From contig NZ_CABGGS010000003.1 in assembly GCF_902158555.1 (NCBI RefSeq), positions 186,001 to 250,000 of the forward strand: a DNA stretch of 64,000 nt, written 5' to 3'. Positions 29,443 through 38,219 of this stretch are shown here, in pieces (position 1 is the stretch's first letter; every line of letters starts with the position of its first letter). A program made the position numbers and the translations under genes. The stretch is from Klebsiella spallanzanii. Its GTDB lineage: Bacteria > Pseudomonadota > Gammaproteobacteria > Enterobacterales > Enterobacteriaceae. The notes below the pieces were generated by a model, which worked only from the letters and a program-made list of their open reading frames with translations, had not been told where the DNA came from and did not search any database.

Positions 29443-30813
29443 TTAACGCTGTTCGCCTCGGCTGGCAATAACGTTTTGGTACCAAAAAAAACTCTTTTTT
29501 CGTTTACGCGCCAGGTTTTGCTGATGATCAACATAAACGAACCCGTACTGTTTTTTATAACCGTTGAGCCAGCTTAAAAGATCAATAAAGGACCAAGGGT
29601 AGTAGCCGCGCACGTCGGCACCCAGTTCAAGGGCTTTTTCCAGGGCATCAATATGGCTGCTGAGGTAGTCAATGCGCGGATCGTCGACCACTTCACCATC
29701 AATAATGGGGTCTATTGCGCCCAGGCCGTTCTCGGTAATGTAAATCGGAATATCACCGTAACGTTCTTTAATCATCATGATGCCGTCGGTTAGTCCCTGC
29801 GGCCAAATTTCCCAGCCCCATTCGGTATAGGTGCTTTGCGGGTTGCGTACGAAGTGGAATAGCCCATCCACTCCCGGCTCGCCGCCGGTCGGGACCTCAG
29901 GAGGTTGTGCTGATACGGTTTCCCGGCGGTAGTAGTTGAGGCCGATAAAGTCGCAGCGGTTTTCACGTAGCAGAGCATCATCGCCAGTAGCAAACACCGG
30001 AACACCCCAGAGCGCCTGGGTTTGTTGCAACAGTTCTTCGGGGTAGCAACCTTTTAAAACCGGGTCGTAGAGCCAGTGGGTGTGGACGGCGTCGGCCATT
30101 GCCGTTGCCCGTTTATCCTCTTCGCTTTCAGTTAATGAAGTATGCGGCTGCAGGACGTTAACGAAGCCAATCTTCCCTTGAACGCCCATTTCACGAAACG
30201 TTTTGACGGCCAGAGCATGAGCGATAAAGACGTGGTGGCAGGCCTGAATTGCGCGTGCGGGATCGCGCACCGCGGGAGGATGAAGGCCGTTAATATACCC
30301 ATGGCCGATAAAAACAATGGTCTCGTTGAACGTTGCCCACAGCTTGACGCGGGAACCAAAACGTTCATAGCAGAGGCGGGCATACTCAGCGAATGCTTCC
30401 GCTGTACTGCGTGCTTCCCAGCCGCCTTCATCCTGTAGCGCCTGCGGTAAATCCCAGTGGTACAGGGTAATCATCGGCTCAATATTATGTGCCAGCAGCT
30501 CATCAATCAGGTCGCTATAAAATTGAATGCCCGCTTCGTTAACTTCGCCGCGACCGTTGGGCAGCAGGCGGGGCCATGAAATAGAAAAGCGATAGCTTTG
30601 CAGACCCATTTCCGCCATCAGCGCGACGTCTTCGCGAAAGCGGTGGTAATGGTCAACGGCGATGTCGCCCGTTGTCCCCTGAAAAGTGGTGCCGGGCAGG
30701 TGGGAATAAATATCCCAGATAGAAGGGCCTTTGCCGTCGGCATCGTGTCCGCCTTCAACCTGATAGGCTGCGGTAGCGGCTCCCCATAAAAAATGCTGCG
30801 GAAATCCGGACAT
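29443..30813 (-). CDS. GH1 6-phospho-beta-glucosidase
   Basis: A 456-residue glycoside hydrolase family 1 TIM barrel. The acid/base Glu164 is in TFNET and the nucleophile Glu361 in ITENG. Near the C-terminus LSWLNGYKKQYGF supplies Ser414, Lys421 and Tyr423 in the S-x6-K-x-Y spacing that binds the 6-phosphate in LacG/BglA-type enzymes, where plain beta-glucosidases have Glu-Trp. So it should cut phosphorylated beta-glucosides delivered by a PTS. AAGGAG precedes the start MSGFPQHF; the frame is open to 30864. No PTS gene or regulator is adjacent, and the gene is absent between cnu and blr in K-12. Confidence 0.9.
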   Translation of the reverse strand: MSGFPQHFLWGAATAAYQVEGGHDADGKGPSIWDIYSHLPGTTFQGTTGDIAVDHYHRFREDVALMAEMGLQSYRFSISWPRLLPNGRGEVNEAGIQFYSDLIDELLAHNIEPMITLYHWDLPQALQDEGGWEARSTAEAFAEYARLCYERFGSRVKLWATFNETIVFIGHGYINGLHPPAVRDPARAIQACHHVFIAHALAVKTFREMGVQGKIGFVNVLQPHTSLTESEEDKRATAMADAVHTHWLYDPVLKGCYPEELLQQTQALWGVPVFATGDDALLRENRCDFIGLNYYRRETVSAQPPEVPTGGEPGVDGLFHFVRNPQSTYTEWGWEIWPQGLTDGIMMIKERYGDIPIYITENGLGAIDPIIDGEVVDDPRIDYLSSHIDALEKALELGADVRGYYPWSFIDLLSWLNGYKKQYGFVYVDHQQNLARKRKKSFFWYQNVIASRGEQR

Positions 30814-30860
30814 GAAAAAACTCCTTATCAATTGATAAAGAGAGTGTAATAAAAGCATGT

Positions 30861-30901
30861 GCAACTATGCAACCGGTTTCAGAAACCGGTTGCATAGTTG
30901 C
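30861..30901. promoter_or_regulatory. 41-bp perfect palindrome: probable LacI/AscG-type double operator
   Basis: GCAACTATGCAACCGGTTTC, one central A, then the exact reverse complement. Inside are two overlapping copies of a TGCAACCGGTTTCA-like site, close to the AscG consensus as I remember it (TGAAACCGGTTTCA). It ends 48 bp before the glucosidase ATG and holds a TTGCAT that could be its -35, with TACACT 18 bp on. It also begins 16 bp after the blr stop, so as RNA it could terminate blr. Confidence 0.72.
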
Positions 30902-30916
30902 GAAGCGGGTCACTGT

Positions 30917-31066
30917 TTATTTCGACAGCGGCTTCGTCTGAACAACATCAACGGAAGGCGGGGACTGGTAGTTATCAATATGATGGGCGATAACTAAAAG
31001 CAGGGCCGAAACGCCCAAAACAATCCAGCCAATAAGTTCTACAATACGGTTAAAAACGTTTTCCAT
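30917..31066 (-). CDS. blr: Small membrane protein Blr
   Basis: A 49-residue protein. One hydrophobic helix spans about residues 10-28, flanked by NRIVELIGWIVLGVS and HHIDNYQSPPS. NR-(I/L)-(V/I)EL-x-GWIVL and HIDNYQ.P match E. coli Blr (41 aa), a divisome-associated inner-membrane protein whose loss raises beta-lactam sensitivity. Here five residues (MENVF) precede the Asn-Arg that follows Met1 in E. coli. Position between cnu and ydgJ agrees with K-12, apart from the inserted glucosidase gene. Confidence 0.85.
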   Translation of the reverse strand: MENVFNRIVELIGWIVLGVSALLLVIAHHIDNYQSPPSVDVVQTKPLSK

Positions 31067-31205
31067 AACTCTACTGCAAATTGTCAAACCAGACTGAAAT
31101 GGTACTAAACGACTGAGTTAACGCAAGTGTTACCTGGCTTAAGTTGCGCAAATGGCGTAATGCTGAGCAATTGTCTAAGGGAAATCTCGCTAAGAGGGCT
31201 GAAAA

Positions 31206-32246
31206 ATGAGTGATGCTATCCGGGTAGGGCTGATCGGTTACGGTTATGCCAGTAAAACCTTTCATGCGCCGTTAATCAGCGGCACGCCGGGAATGACGCT
31301 GGCAGCGGTTTCCAGTAGCGACCAAAGCAAAGTGTTGGCCGATTGGCCGGCTAACAAGGTCGTTTCCGACCCAAGGCAACTCTTTGATGACTCAGCTATC
31401 GATCTGGTGGTGATCCCCACCCCTAACGATACCCATTTCCCGCTGGCAAAAGCGGCGCTGGAGGCGGGTAAGCACGTTGTGGTGGACAAACCTTTTACCG
31501 TGACGCTGTCACAGGCGCGCGAACTTGATGCGATTGCTAAAAGAGAGGGACGACTGCTGTCCGTGTTTCATAACCGCCGCTGGGACAGCGATTTTCTCAC
31601 CGTGAAGTCGCTGATTACCGAAGGTCTGCTCGGTGAAGTCTGTTACTTCGAGTCGCATTTCGACCGCTATCGTCCGCAGGTTCGCAATCGCTGGCGAGAG
31701 CAAGGCGGCCCGGGCAGCGGTATCTGGTACGATCTTGGCCCGCATCTGCTCGATCAGGTGGTTAATCTCTTCGGGCTACCCGTCAGCATGCATGTTGATC
31801 TGGCGCAATTACGTCCTGGCTCCCAGTCCACCGACTACTTTCATGCCGTTTTGGCTTACCCCCAGCGCCGCGTTGTGCTGCACGGTACGCTGCTGGCCGC
31901 CGCTGAAACGGCCCGCTATATCATTCACGGCTCGCGGGGGAGCTATGTGAAATATGGACTGGATCCGCAGGAGGAGCGGCTGAAAAGCGGCGAGCGCCTG
32001 CCGCAGGAGGATTGGGGTTACGATATGCGCGATGGGCTGCTGACGCGCGCTGAAGGCGAAGAGCTTACTGAAGAGCCCTGGCTCACGCTACCCGGCAATT
32101 ATCCGGCCTATTATGCTGCCATTCGCGATGCCCTTAACGGGGTTGGCGAGAATCCGGTTCCGGCGGGTCAGGCTATTCAGATAATGGAGCTGATTGAGCT
32201 GGGGTTGGAGTCGGCCAGGCACCGGGCTACGCTGTGCCTGAATTAA
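31206..32246 (+). CDS. ydgJ: Gfo/Idh/MocA-family oxidoreductase YdgJ
   Basis: A 346-residue NAD(P)-dependent dehydrogenase. The N-terminal Rossmann fold has VGLIGYGYASKTFHAPLI, and the catalytic Lys lies in the family motif (H-V-V-V-DKPFT near residue 95, EKP in many members). The C-terminal alpha/beta domain follows. Length equals E. coli YdgJ. Substrate unknown, most likely a sugar or polyol derivative. Divergent from blr. Confidence 0.93.
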   Translation: MSDAIRVGLIGYGYASKTFHAPLISGTPGMTLAAVSSSDQSKVLADWPANKVVSDPRQLFDDSAIDLVVIPTPNDTHFPLAKAALEAGKHVVVDKPFTVTLSQARELDAIAKREGRLLSVFHNRRWDSDFLTVKSLITEGLLGEVCYFESHFDRYRPQVRNRWREQGGPGSGIWYDLGPHLLDQVVNLFGLPVSMHVDLAQLRPGSQSTDYFHAVLAYPQRRVVLHGTLLAAAETARYIIHGSRGSYVKYGLDPQEERLKSGERLPQEDWGYDMRDGLLTRAEGEELTEEPWLTLPGNYPAYYAAIRDALNGVGENPVPAGQAIQIMELIELGLESARHRATLCLN

Positions 32247-32320
32247 TCTTGCGTATCGGCTGGGAGAAATGTGTATGGCACCCAAAATATGAACAGATCG
32301 TCGTGTTGAAGGGGGAGCTT

Positions 32321-33460
32321 TCAGTCATAAGTCACCCAGATATTTACCTTGCCGTTGATATTGCCGATATAGGGTTTTCCGCCGCTGGTAATGGCGTTGT
32401 GCTGAACGTAACGTGCGGTCAGTACGATGGGAGCGGCAGCATCATAAACCGCTGCGCTGCTGTTTACGCTGTGCCCGCGAGCGCCGGTATCCAGCGCTTC
32501 GCTATCACCAATGTTGATGCGGTTACCATTAAACAGCATCTCAACCTCCAGGCCTTCTATGCTTTCGCCGTCGCTTTCCCGATACAGGGAGACATTCTGG
32601 TTTGCTGAGGTCCGCGTGCCGCTGTCTTCAAAACGCAGACGCAGGTGCGCGATCTGACCGCTGCACTCCAGCTGTAGCTCAAACGGCGTTTCCGCGCCTC
32701 TGGCTGGCATCTGCCTGCTGTTATGCGCTACCCAGCGCCCCATATCGACCAGATACGCTTTAGTTGATAGCCGACAGGCGGGGGTAACCGGCGTAATACC
32801 GCCCTGACCGAGGTTAATGCCGCTGCTTTGGGCTGTTCCGGCCTCAAGCCAGAGCTGCGACTGGGTGGTTAATGGCGAGATCGGAGTGCCGTACGCCACG
32901 TTACCTGTATTTACCAGCTCTGCCCTGGCCGACAGCGTGACCGTTTTGCGCGGATTAAACACGTAGCGCCCCGCACCGCTGGCGCTGACGTCCAGGCCTG
33001 CGCTGACGGTTTGCTGCGGCTTATCTTTGACGATTTCCCCTTGCGGGGTGCGAAAATACCAGCGGATACCGACGCCGGGGTTGGTGGTGGGCATCAGATC
33101 GCTGCCGCCTTGCGCCGTTAAGCGCAACTGCCAGTTCGAGGGATTACCGTGAACGGCGTCTTGCAGACGGTTGCTGGAGTTGTCAATCCCGGAACCGGTG
33201 CAGGAGAGGGTATAGTCCGCCAGAAAAGTGGCGTAATCCCAGGACCAAAGTACCGAACCATAGCCCAGGGAATTATCCACCACCAACGTAAGCGCGTCGG
33301 CGAATGGCTGCCGGTCGGGGGTGTGGTAGATGCAGGTTGCGGCTTTCTGACCTGCATTATCTCCGTCATACCAGTAGACGTTCTCGCTGATGTTGATGGC
33401 GTATACCGGTAAGGCGAAAACGCCTCCAGCCAGGATCAGGCCGCTGAGTGTGCTTTTCAC
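32321..33460 (-). CDS. Fimbrial tip adhesin
   Basis: A 379-residue secreted protein: signal peptide 1-21 (ending PVYA), an N-terminal receptor-binding-type domain with the Cys pair of AATCIYH and LSCTGSG, and a C-terminal pilin domain from about residue 225 (VTPACRLSTKAYLVDMG). The pilin domain starts with a typical Cys and ends in a beta-strand motif (GNINGKVNIWVTYD) for chaperone donor-strand binding. Last gene of the operon, overlapping the chaperone gene by 4 bp (ATGA), the usual place of a two-domain adhesin. Receptor unknown. Confidence 0.82.
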   Translation of the reverse strand: MKSTLSGLILAGGVFALPVYAINISENVYWYDGDNAGQKAATCIYHTPDRQPFADALTLVVDNSLGYGSVLWSWDYATFLADYTLSCTGSGIDNSSNRLQDAVHGNPSNWQLRLTAQGGSDLMPTTNPGVGIRWYFRTPQGEIVKDKPQQTVSAGLDVSASGAGRYVFNPRKTVTLSARAELVNTGNVAYGTPISPLTTQSQLWLEAGTAQSSGINLGQGGITPVTPACRLSTKAYLVDMGRWVAHNSRQMPARGAETPFELQLECSGQIAHLRLRFEDSGTRTSANQNVSLYRESDGESIEGLEVEMLFNGNRINIGDSEALDTGARGHSVNSSAAVYDAAAPIVLTARYVQHNAITSGGKPYIGNINGKVNIWVTYD

Positions 33461-34191
33461 AAGCTTACCCGCGCAGTCTGTTCTTCCCCCGTGCCGCCAT
33501 AATCATTCACCGCGCTGTAAGTCAGGGTTGCCGCTCCACCCATCATTGTTGTCGGGATTTCGTAGCGCTGGCTGCCTTTTGGCGGCGGCATATGGAATTT
33601 ATCATTCAGCATCACCTCCGCTTTTCCCGCCTGTTTTATCGCCAGCTTACCGAAGCTGATGTAATAGGGGGTCGGGTTGCTCGCCGTGAGCCAGGTTTTA
33701 CCGCCGCTTTTTTCCACCTGCCATTGCAGTTGTTTAACGGCGTCTCTGGCCTCCACACTTTTCAATCCTGTTGGGCGGACGAACACTTTAATCCGGCTGC
33801 GGATCGCCATAACCAGTTTATTCCCGCCGTCGCCGGAAGCTTTCGGCGGAATTTCCTGTACCGCCAGCCAGTAGACGGACTCTCTGTCCTGGGGGATATG
33901 GGCCGGAATCACCACCAGGCGCAGCTTGCCCTGTTTTTTACCCTCCAGCTTCATCACCGGCGGGGTCAGTATCAGAGGAAGGTTATCATCGTTACCGTTG
34001 AGGTCTTCCAGCCATGACTGAACCATATAGGCCTGAGGCGCATCGTTGATGATATCCACCGCCGTTTCTTTATCCGTAGCGTAGGCCACGATGCGGGTTA
34101 ACATTGGCCGTACGGCGGCATGCGAGGTTTGCGTTACCACGGCGGCGAGAGCCAGCGAAATAAACGTCCTGATAAGATGATTTCCTTTCAT
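33457..34191 (-). CDS. Periplasmic fimbrial chaperone
   Basis: A 244-residue PapD-like chaperone: signal peptide 1-25 (ending SHAAV) and two Ig-like domains. The subunit-anchoring Arg is in MLTRIVAYA and the Lys near IKVFVRP. ESVYWLAVQEIPP is the conserved PapD-family strand. It donates a beta-strand to subunits and delivers them to the usher. Start at 34191 with taaggacaacaaa upstream; the open frame extends to 34530 within the usher gene. It lies 13 bp after the usher stop. Confidence 0.93.
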   Translation of the reverse strand: MKGNHLIRTFISLALAAVVTQTSHAAVRPMLTRIVAYATDKETAVDIINDAPQAYMVQSWLEDLNGNDDNLPLILTPPVMKLEGKKQGKLRLVVIPAHIPQDRESVYWLAVQEIPPKASGDGGNKLVMAIRSRIKVFVRPTGLKSVEARDAVKQLQWQVEKSGGKTWLTASNPTPYYISFGKLAIKQAGKAEVMLNDKFHMPPPKGSQRYEIPTTMMGGAATLTYSAVNDYGGTGEEQTARVSL

Positions 34192-34204
34192 TTTGTTGTC
34201 CTTA

Positions 34205-36781
34205 CTAAAATGGCTGACATTGAACGATGACTTTCTGATACCAGTTTTCCGGCTCCTGCTGCGCTTTGGTGGCAGGCGGTAGCCGGAAATAGCAGCGCTG
34301 TGCCGCAGTCTCTCCCCACTGTACCCGTAGCTTTTGCTCACGGTCGGCAGCGATCCCGCTGAGATAAGCCAGGCCCTTGTTCCCGACGATCCCCGCTTCA
34401 TCTTTTTCCCCTTCGACGTAAACCAGCGCGCCGAGCGGGATAGGTTTGATGCTGCGGATCTCGACCATCGCCCGGCGGCCGATGCGGGTAGCGAAATGCA
34501 ATAAAACGGCGGCGCCCTGGGTAGGGACAACCTTGCGGGAAGACTCTTTCAGCTCCACGCCATCGGTTCTGCTGGTATCCAGCGTTAAGGTGTTGTAGCG
34601 ATAAGGCGTCATATACGAAAGTACCGTGCGCCCCCAGCGGTCAGTATTGGTGTTACTGCTTCCGGTGACGCGAATGCCTTTTGCATCCGGTGTTTCAATG
34701 ATGCCGATGGTATCGCCCAGCATGGGGGCCAGCAGCACGCCGCCGGAATAGAGCACCAGGCCACCGCTCATCCCCGCAGAAAACTGCATGACGTCGTCGC
34801 TGTGCCCAATGGATCCGTTCAGTGAGCCAACGCTGGTCCCGTAGCCTAGCGACAGCGATTCGCTGGTACCGCCACCGGTATCGCGCTGAAGGTTGGCGGA
34901 ATAATTCAGGGCGTTGTCCAGCGCATTGCCGGAGTATCCCAGCGTCTGGCCGTACTGGTTTTTCCGGTTACGCGTCAGGCCGTAATTCAGCGAACCGGCA
35001 CTGCTCTGGCGGTCACCCCAGCTAAAGGGAATGCTGACGCTCAGATTGAGCAGGTTATCTTTAGACTGGCCGTTTTTAGTCCAGGTCCAGGTTAGTGAGA
35101 CGCTGGCTGGGCCGATTTGCGTACCGCCGCCGCCGGTAAACGAGGTGTTTTTTTCCGTGGAGTGGTAGTAGCGATCCTGGCTGATCGAGAAATAGAGGTT
35201 GCCGTACTGGCTTAGCTCCTGGCTGAGGTTAAGCTCGGTACGGCTACGGCGGCGAAGGTTCCAGCCGGATTGCCCGTAATCATAGCCGTTCATTTCGTCG
35301 CGATTTTTGCGATTCATAAAATCGCTGAAATCCATAAAGTTGCGCGAATTGTATTGATAACCGGCAACCTGCAGGTTCGTCCCTGTGGTTTCGAAATAGC
35401 GCGCGAACAAGGTACGCAGCGCAGATCCGTTGCTCTCGGTATTCTTATTCCAGGTTTCGCGGTAGCTGGCCCCGGCCAGTTCCACTGAAAATGCGCCAAT
35501 TGAGCCTAAATTCCATGCGGCTCCCGCTGATAACGACTGGTACTGTTCGGCGGTCAGCAGAGTGGAGAGCAAAGTCACCTGTTCGAAGCCGTACTCCAGG
35601 GCAGCAAATCCCAGCCAGGGTTCGCCGTCGGCATGGCTATTTTCGCGGTATTGTCCTATGGCTGTGCTATAGCGTAGCGCGCCGGGTCGGAGCATGGTGG
35701 GGAGCGTAGAATAGGGCACCCGAAATACCTGTCGGGCATCGTCCGCTTCTTCGACAGTGACTTCCAGCTCGGCGCCCGAACGCGCGCTGGAGAGATCGTC
35801 AATGGCAAAAGCGCCCGGCGTCACCGTGGTGCTGTAAATGATCGTATTTTGCTGGCGCACGGTCACTTTGGAATTGGTGCGGGCAATACCGCGGATAACC
35901 GGAGAGAAATCAAACTGGTTATCAAGCAGCATCCGCTCCGTGGTGGCCAGAGAGACGCCGCGCATGGGAATATTATTGAGGATCGCGCTACGCGATTGGG
36001 TGAATATATCGCCAATGGAGATATGTCCGCGGGCGGCGGCAATACCCCGATTCAGATAGAGACTGTCGTGGTTGGTTTCCCAACCGTCATCTTCATTTTT
36101 ACTGAAGGAGTCGGTGCTGAATAATCGCCAGGGACCGGCTCCGCCCGTGCTGTTCAGGCTTATCCACGCGCTGCGGCTGGTTTTATCATCGTTTTCATCG
36201 GCATCTTTGAGCGTTGACTGGTAGAAATAGCCGCTATAGCTGGCGCGGAGATTCGCAACGCCATCATCCCACTCTTTAGGCGAAAGCATCACCGAATCCA
36301 TCCGTTTTACCGCTTCCTGAGGTACCCGAAGCGATAGCGTTTGCAGACTGTCGTCATAGCTGACGGCTGCGGCCGGAATTCGGGCGGCTATATCTTCGCA
36401 CTGGCTAGTCGTCAGCGTTGACGGGTCGATATTTCCGCCATTACCTGCCGGATCCCGCCAGCCGTTGTACAGTTCAGTGCGAATCCCCAACTGATGCAGA
36501 AAAGCGGTAGAAAGACAGGGGATAGCCGTTTTATTTTGTCTGTCTTCAACAAACAAGATTGAGTAACGATCGATAAAGCGATCGTTCAGAGTGAAATCGA
36601 CCGCTTTCAGGCCCGGTGTGACCGCATTGTGATAGAGAAAAACGTCTGCTGTTACCCCGCGTTTATCTTTGCGCAAAAACTGCGTCTCGTATTCACTCTC
36701 GGCCGCAAGCGCGCAATGAACAAGCGAAAAGAGTGTGCTGAGAACAAAACCAGCTGAAATCTGTTTTCCGTAACCTGTCAC
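34205..36781 (-). CDS. Outer membrane fimbrial usher
   Basis: An 858-residue FimD/PapC-family usher, full length. The signal peptide ends near residue 27 (CALAA). An N-terminal periplasmic domain (ETQFLRKDKRG...) holds the Cys pair of AIPCLSTAF and TSQCEDIAA. A 24-strand barrel follows, with plug region around residues 230-330 (SIGDIFTQSRSAILNNIPMRG). The C-terminal domains are SNTNTDRWGR ... QCQPF, with paired Cys. It forms the secretion pore and assembly platform for the pilus. Confidence 0.94.
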   Translation of the reverse strand: MTGYGKQISAGFVLSTLFSLVHCALAAESEYETQFLRKDKRGVTADVFLYHNAVTPGLKAVDFTLNDRFIDRYSILFVEDRQNKTAIPCLSTAFLHQLGIRTELYNGWRDPAGNGGNIDPSTLTTSQCEDIAARIPAAAVSYDDSLQTLSLRVPQEAVKRMDSVMLSPKEWDDGVANLRASYSGYFYQSTLKDADENDDKTSRSAWISLNSTGGAGPWRLFSTDSFSKNEDDGWETNHDSLYLNRGIAAARGHISIGDIFTQSRSAILNNIPMRGVSLATTERMLLDNQFDFSPVIRGIARTNSKVTVRQQNTIIYSTTVTPGAFAIDDLSSARSGAELEVTVEEADDARQVFRVPYSTLPTMLRPGALRYSTAIGQYRENSHADGEPWLGFAALEYGFEQVTLLSTLLTAEQYQSLSAGAAWNLGSIGAFSVELAGASYRETWNKNTESNGSALRTLFARYFETTGTNLQVAGYQYNSRNFMDFSDFMNRKNRDEMNGYDYGQSGWNLRRRSRTELNLSQELSQYGNLYFSISQDRYYHSTEKNTSFTGGGGTQIGPASVSLTWTWTKNGQSKDNLLNLSVSIPFSWGDRQSSAGSLNYGLTRNRKNQYGQTLGYSGNALDNALNYSANLQRDTGGGTSESLSLGYGTSVGSLNGSIGHSDDVMQFSAGMSGGLVLYSGGVLLAPMLGDTIGIIETPDAKGIRVTGSSNTNTDRWGRTVLSYMTPYRYNTLTLDTSRTDGVELKESSRKVVPTQGAAVLLHFATRIGRRAMVEIRSIKPIPLGALVYVEGEKDEAGIVGNKGLAYLSGIAADREQKLRVQWGETAAQRCYFRLPPATKAQQEPENWYQKVIVQCQPF

Positions 36782-36831
36782 GCCCGTTCCTTTAGATTTA
36801 TTGTTATATCTTCACGCCTTATGCTGCTTGA

Positions 36832-37425
36832 TTACTGATATTCCATTTCGTAATCGACAAAGGTTGAAAACGCGCCGGGCGCGATGATTTCCTGCCAGGC
36901 CTCCTGGGCGACAGCTGTGAAGCCGAAGCGGACGATACCGTCACCTGTCGTGGGTAAGTCATTCCACGCTGTCGCCGAACGGCCATAACCTACCGGCATA
37001 AACTGGCCGCCTCCCCCGGATGTAATGTTTCGCTCATACAGCACAACGACTTTGCCCTTTGCGCCGTCGCGAATGGCATTAGCTAAAGCTAATTTGCCGT
37101 AGCTGTCGGCATAGGGGCTGGTCATTTTTATGCGGATATTTTTCTGGCTGGCGCTGGCATAGCATCCCTTAAGGTGAATCTGAAACTGGCTAATAGCGGT
37201 TACGGCATTGCTGTTCTCGGAAAGGTTAGTGAGCGTAATGACTGGGCTAAGTTGTGGCTGCCGGGTACCAATATCGCTGTCGGATATCACGCCCAGTACG
37301 GTACAGGTGGCATCGGTAATCGCTCCGGTGACGTTCAGCGCGCCGTCGGCGGCCACTGACGGCTGCGACGCCAGTAGTATCAGCAAGGCGGCGAATGTCC
37401 GCAGGTTAATGTTCATCGATTTCAT
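36832..37425 (-). CDS. Fimbrial subunit (minor, copy 2)
   Basis: A 197-residue pilin. Signal peptide 1-26 (QPSVAADG), then LNVTGAITDATCTVLG with the first Cys and LKGCYASASQ with the second, forming the pilin disulfide. It ends FSTFVDYEMEYQ, the C-terminal beta-strand with penultimate Tyr that binds the chaperone. It is clearly paralogous to the upstream subunit (GVISDSDIG...LTNLSE shared). Probably a minor or adapter subunit. An alternative Met lies three codons downstream. Confidence 0.85.
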   Translation of the reverse strand: MKSMNINLRTFAALLILLASQPSVAADGALNVTGAITDATCTVLGVISDSDIGTRQPQLSPVITLTNLSENSNAVTAISQFQIHLKGCYASASQKNIRIKMTSPYADSYGKLALANAIRDGAKGKVVVLYERNITSGGGGQFMPVGYGRSATAWNDLPTTGDGIVRFGFTAVAQEAWQEIIAPGAFSTFVDYEMEYQ

Positions 37426-37440
37426 GTTCCCTGTGGTTAA

Positions 37441-38037
37441 TCACTGATATTCCATTTCATAATCGACGCTGGTGGAAAACGCGCCTGGCGTGGCGGTTTC
37501 GCCATATGCGGTATGGGCGGAGGCGATAAACCCAAGCCGTATCGTGCCGTCCTCGCCGCCGTTCTGTGCTGGCAGGTTGAACCATGCTGTCGCCGAGCGC
37601 CCCTGGCCTACCGGCAGGCTCTGGTTACTGTTGTTAATCACGCTGCGTTCATACAGCATGATGACCTTTCCTTTCGCACCGTTGCTGATGGCATTGCGAA
37701 GATAACCGCTACTATCGGCGTACGGGCTGGTTAAGCGGATACGGATATTTTGCCGCTGGGCAGAGGCGTAGCAGTTTTTGATATGAATCTGGAACCAGCG
37801 AAAGCTGCTGGCGGAGTTTGAGTCCTCAGAAAGATTGGTCAGGGTTATTACCAGATTGAGTACCGGTTGAGCTGTTCCAATTTCACTATCAGAAATAACC
37901 CCTAATACGGTGCAAGTGCTGTCAGTGATGGCGCCGCTGACGTTAATCGTACCATCAGCAGTTATTCCGGTTGGGGATACCAAAAGTATTAACGCGGTTG
38001 CTACGATCGGTTTAATTTTATTCTTCATCGATTTCAT
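37441..38037 (-). CDS. Fimbrial subunit (minor, copy 1)
   Basis: A 198-residue pilin with signal peptide 1-27 and INVSGAITDSTCTVLGVISDSEIG at the mature start. The second Cys is in IKNCYASAQ and the C-terminus is FSTSVDYEMEYQ. The start at 38037 lies behind GGAGG; the frame reads back to 38076 into the decayed neighbour. About half its residues appear identical to the next subunit, so they arose by tandem duplication. A third, broken copy lies immediately upstream. Confidence 0.85.
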   Translation of the reverse strand: MKSMKNKIKPIVATALILLVSPTGITADGTINVSGAITDSTCTVLGVISDSEIGTAQPVLNLVITLTNLSEDSNSASSFRWFQIHIKNCYASAQRQNIRIRLTSPYADSSGYLRNAISNGAKGKVIMLYERSVINNSNQSLPVGQGRSATAWFNLPAQNGGEDGTIRLGFIASAHTAYGETATPGAFSTSVDYEMEYQ

Positions 38038-38056
38038 AATGCCTCCGGAAAATTCA

Positions 38057-38208
38057 TCACTGGTATTCCATTTCATAATTCATCGAGGTGGAGAACGGAC
38101 CGGGAATGGTGCTTTGCCCAATTATCCACACCAACTCTCACTCGGGACCCGGTACCGTCGTCGCGTTCATGAATATTGGCGCCAAGCGTTTCCCCCTGCG
38201 ATTGCCGG
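38057..38208 (-). pseudogene. Decayed third fimbrial subunit (3' remnant)
   Basis: Read on the minus strand, the last 25 codons give ...STIPGPFSTSMNYEMEYQ and a stop, matching the C-termini of both downstream subunits. Before that the match continues only by changing frame: DGTGSRVRVGVDNW corresponds to DGTIRLGF..., and PAIAGGNAW (38182-38208) to PVGQGRSATAW. Frameshifts and an in-frame TGA break it. The 5' part is gone. It is the remains of a third tandem copy between the major and minor subunit genes. Confidence 0.75.
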
Positions 38209-38213
38209 GGGAA
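38190..38213 (-). terminator. Hairpin after the major fimbrial subunit gene
   Basis: TTCCCCC / GGGGGAA stem with a 10-base loop lies 7 bp beyond the major subunit stop. No U-tract follows. Such hairpins after the major pilin usually protect its mRNA and reduce read-through to minor genes. Confidence 0.6.
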
Positions 38214-38219
38214 GCGGGA

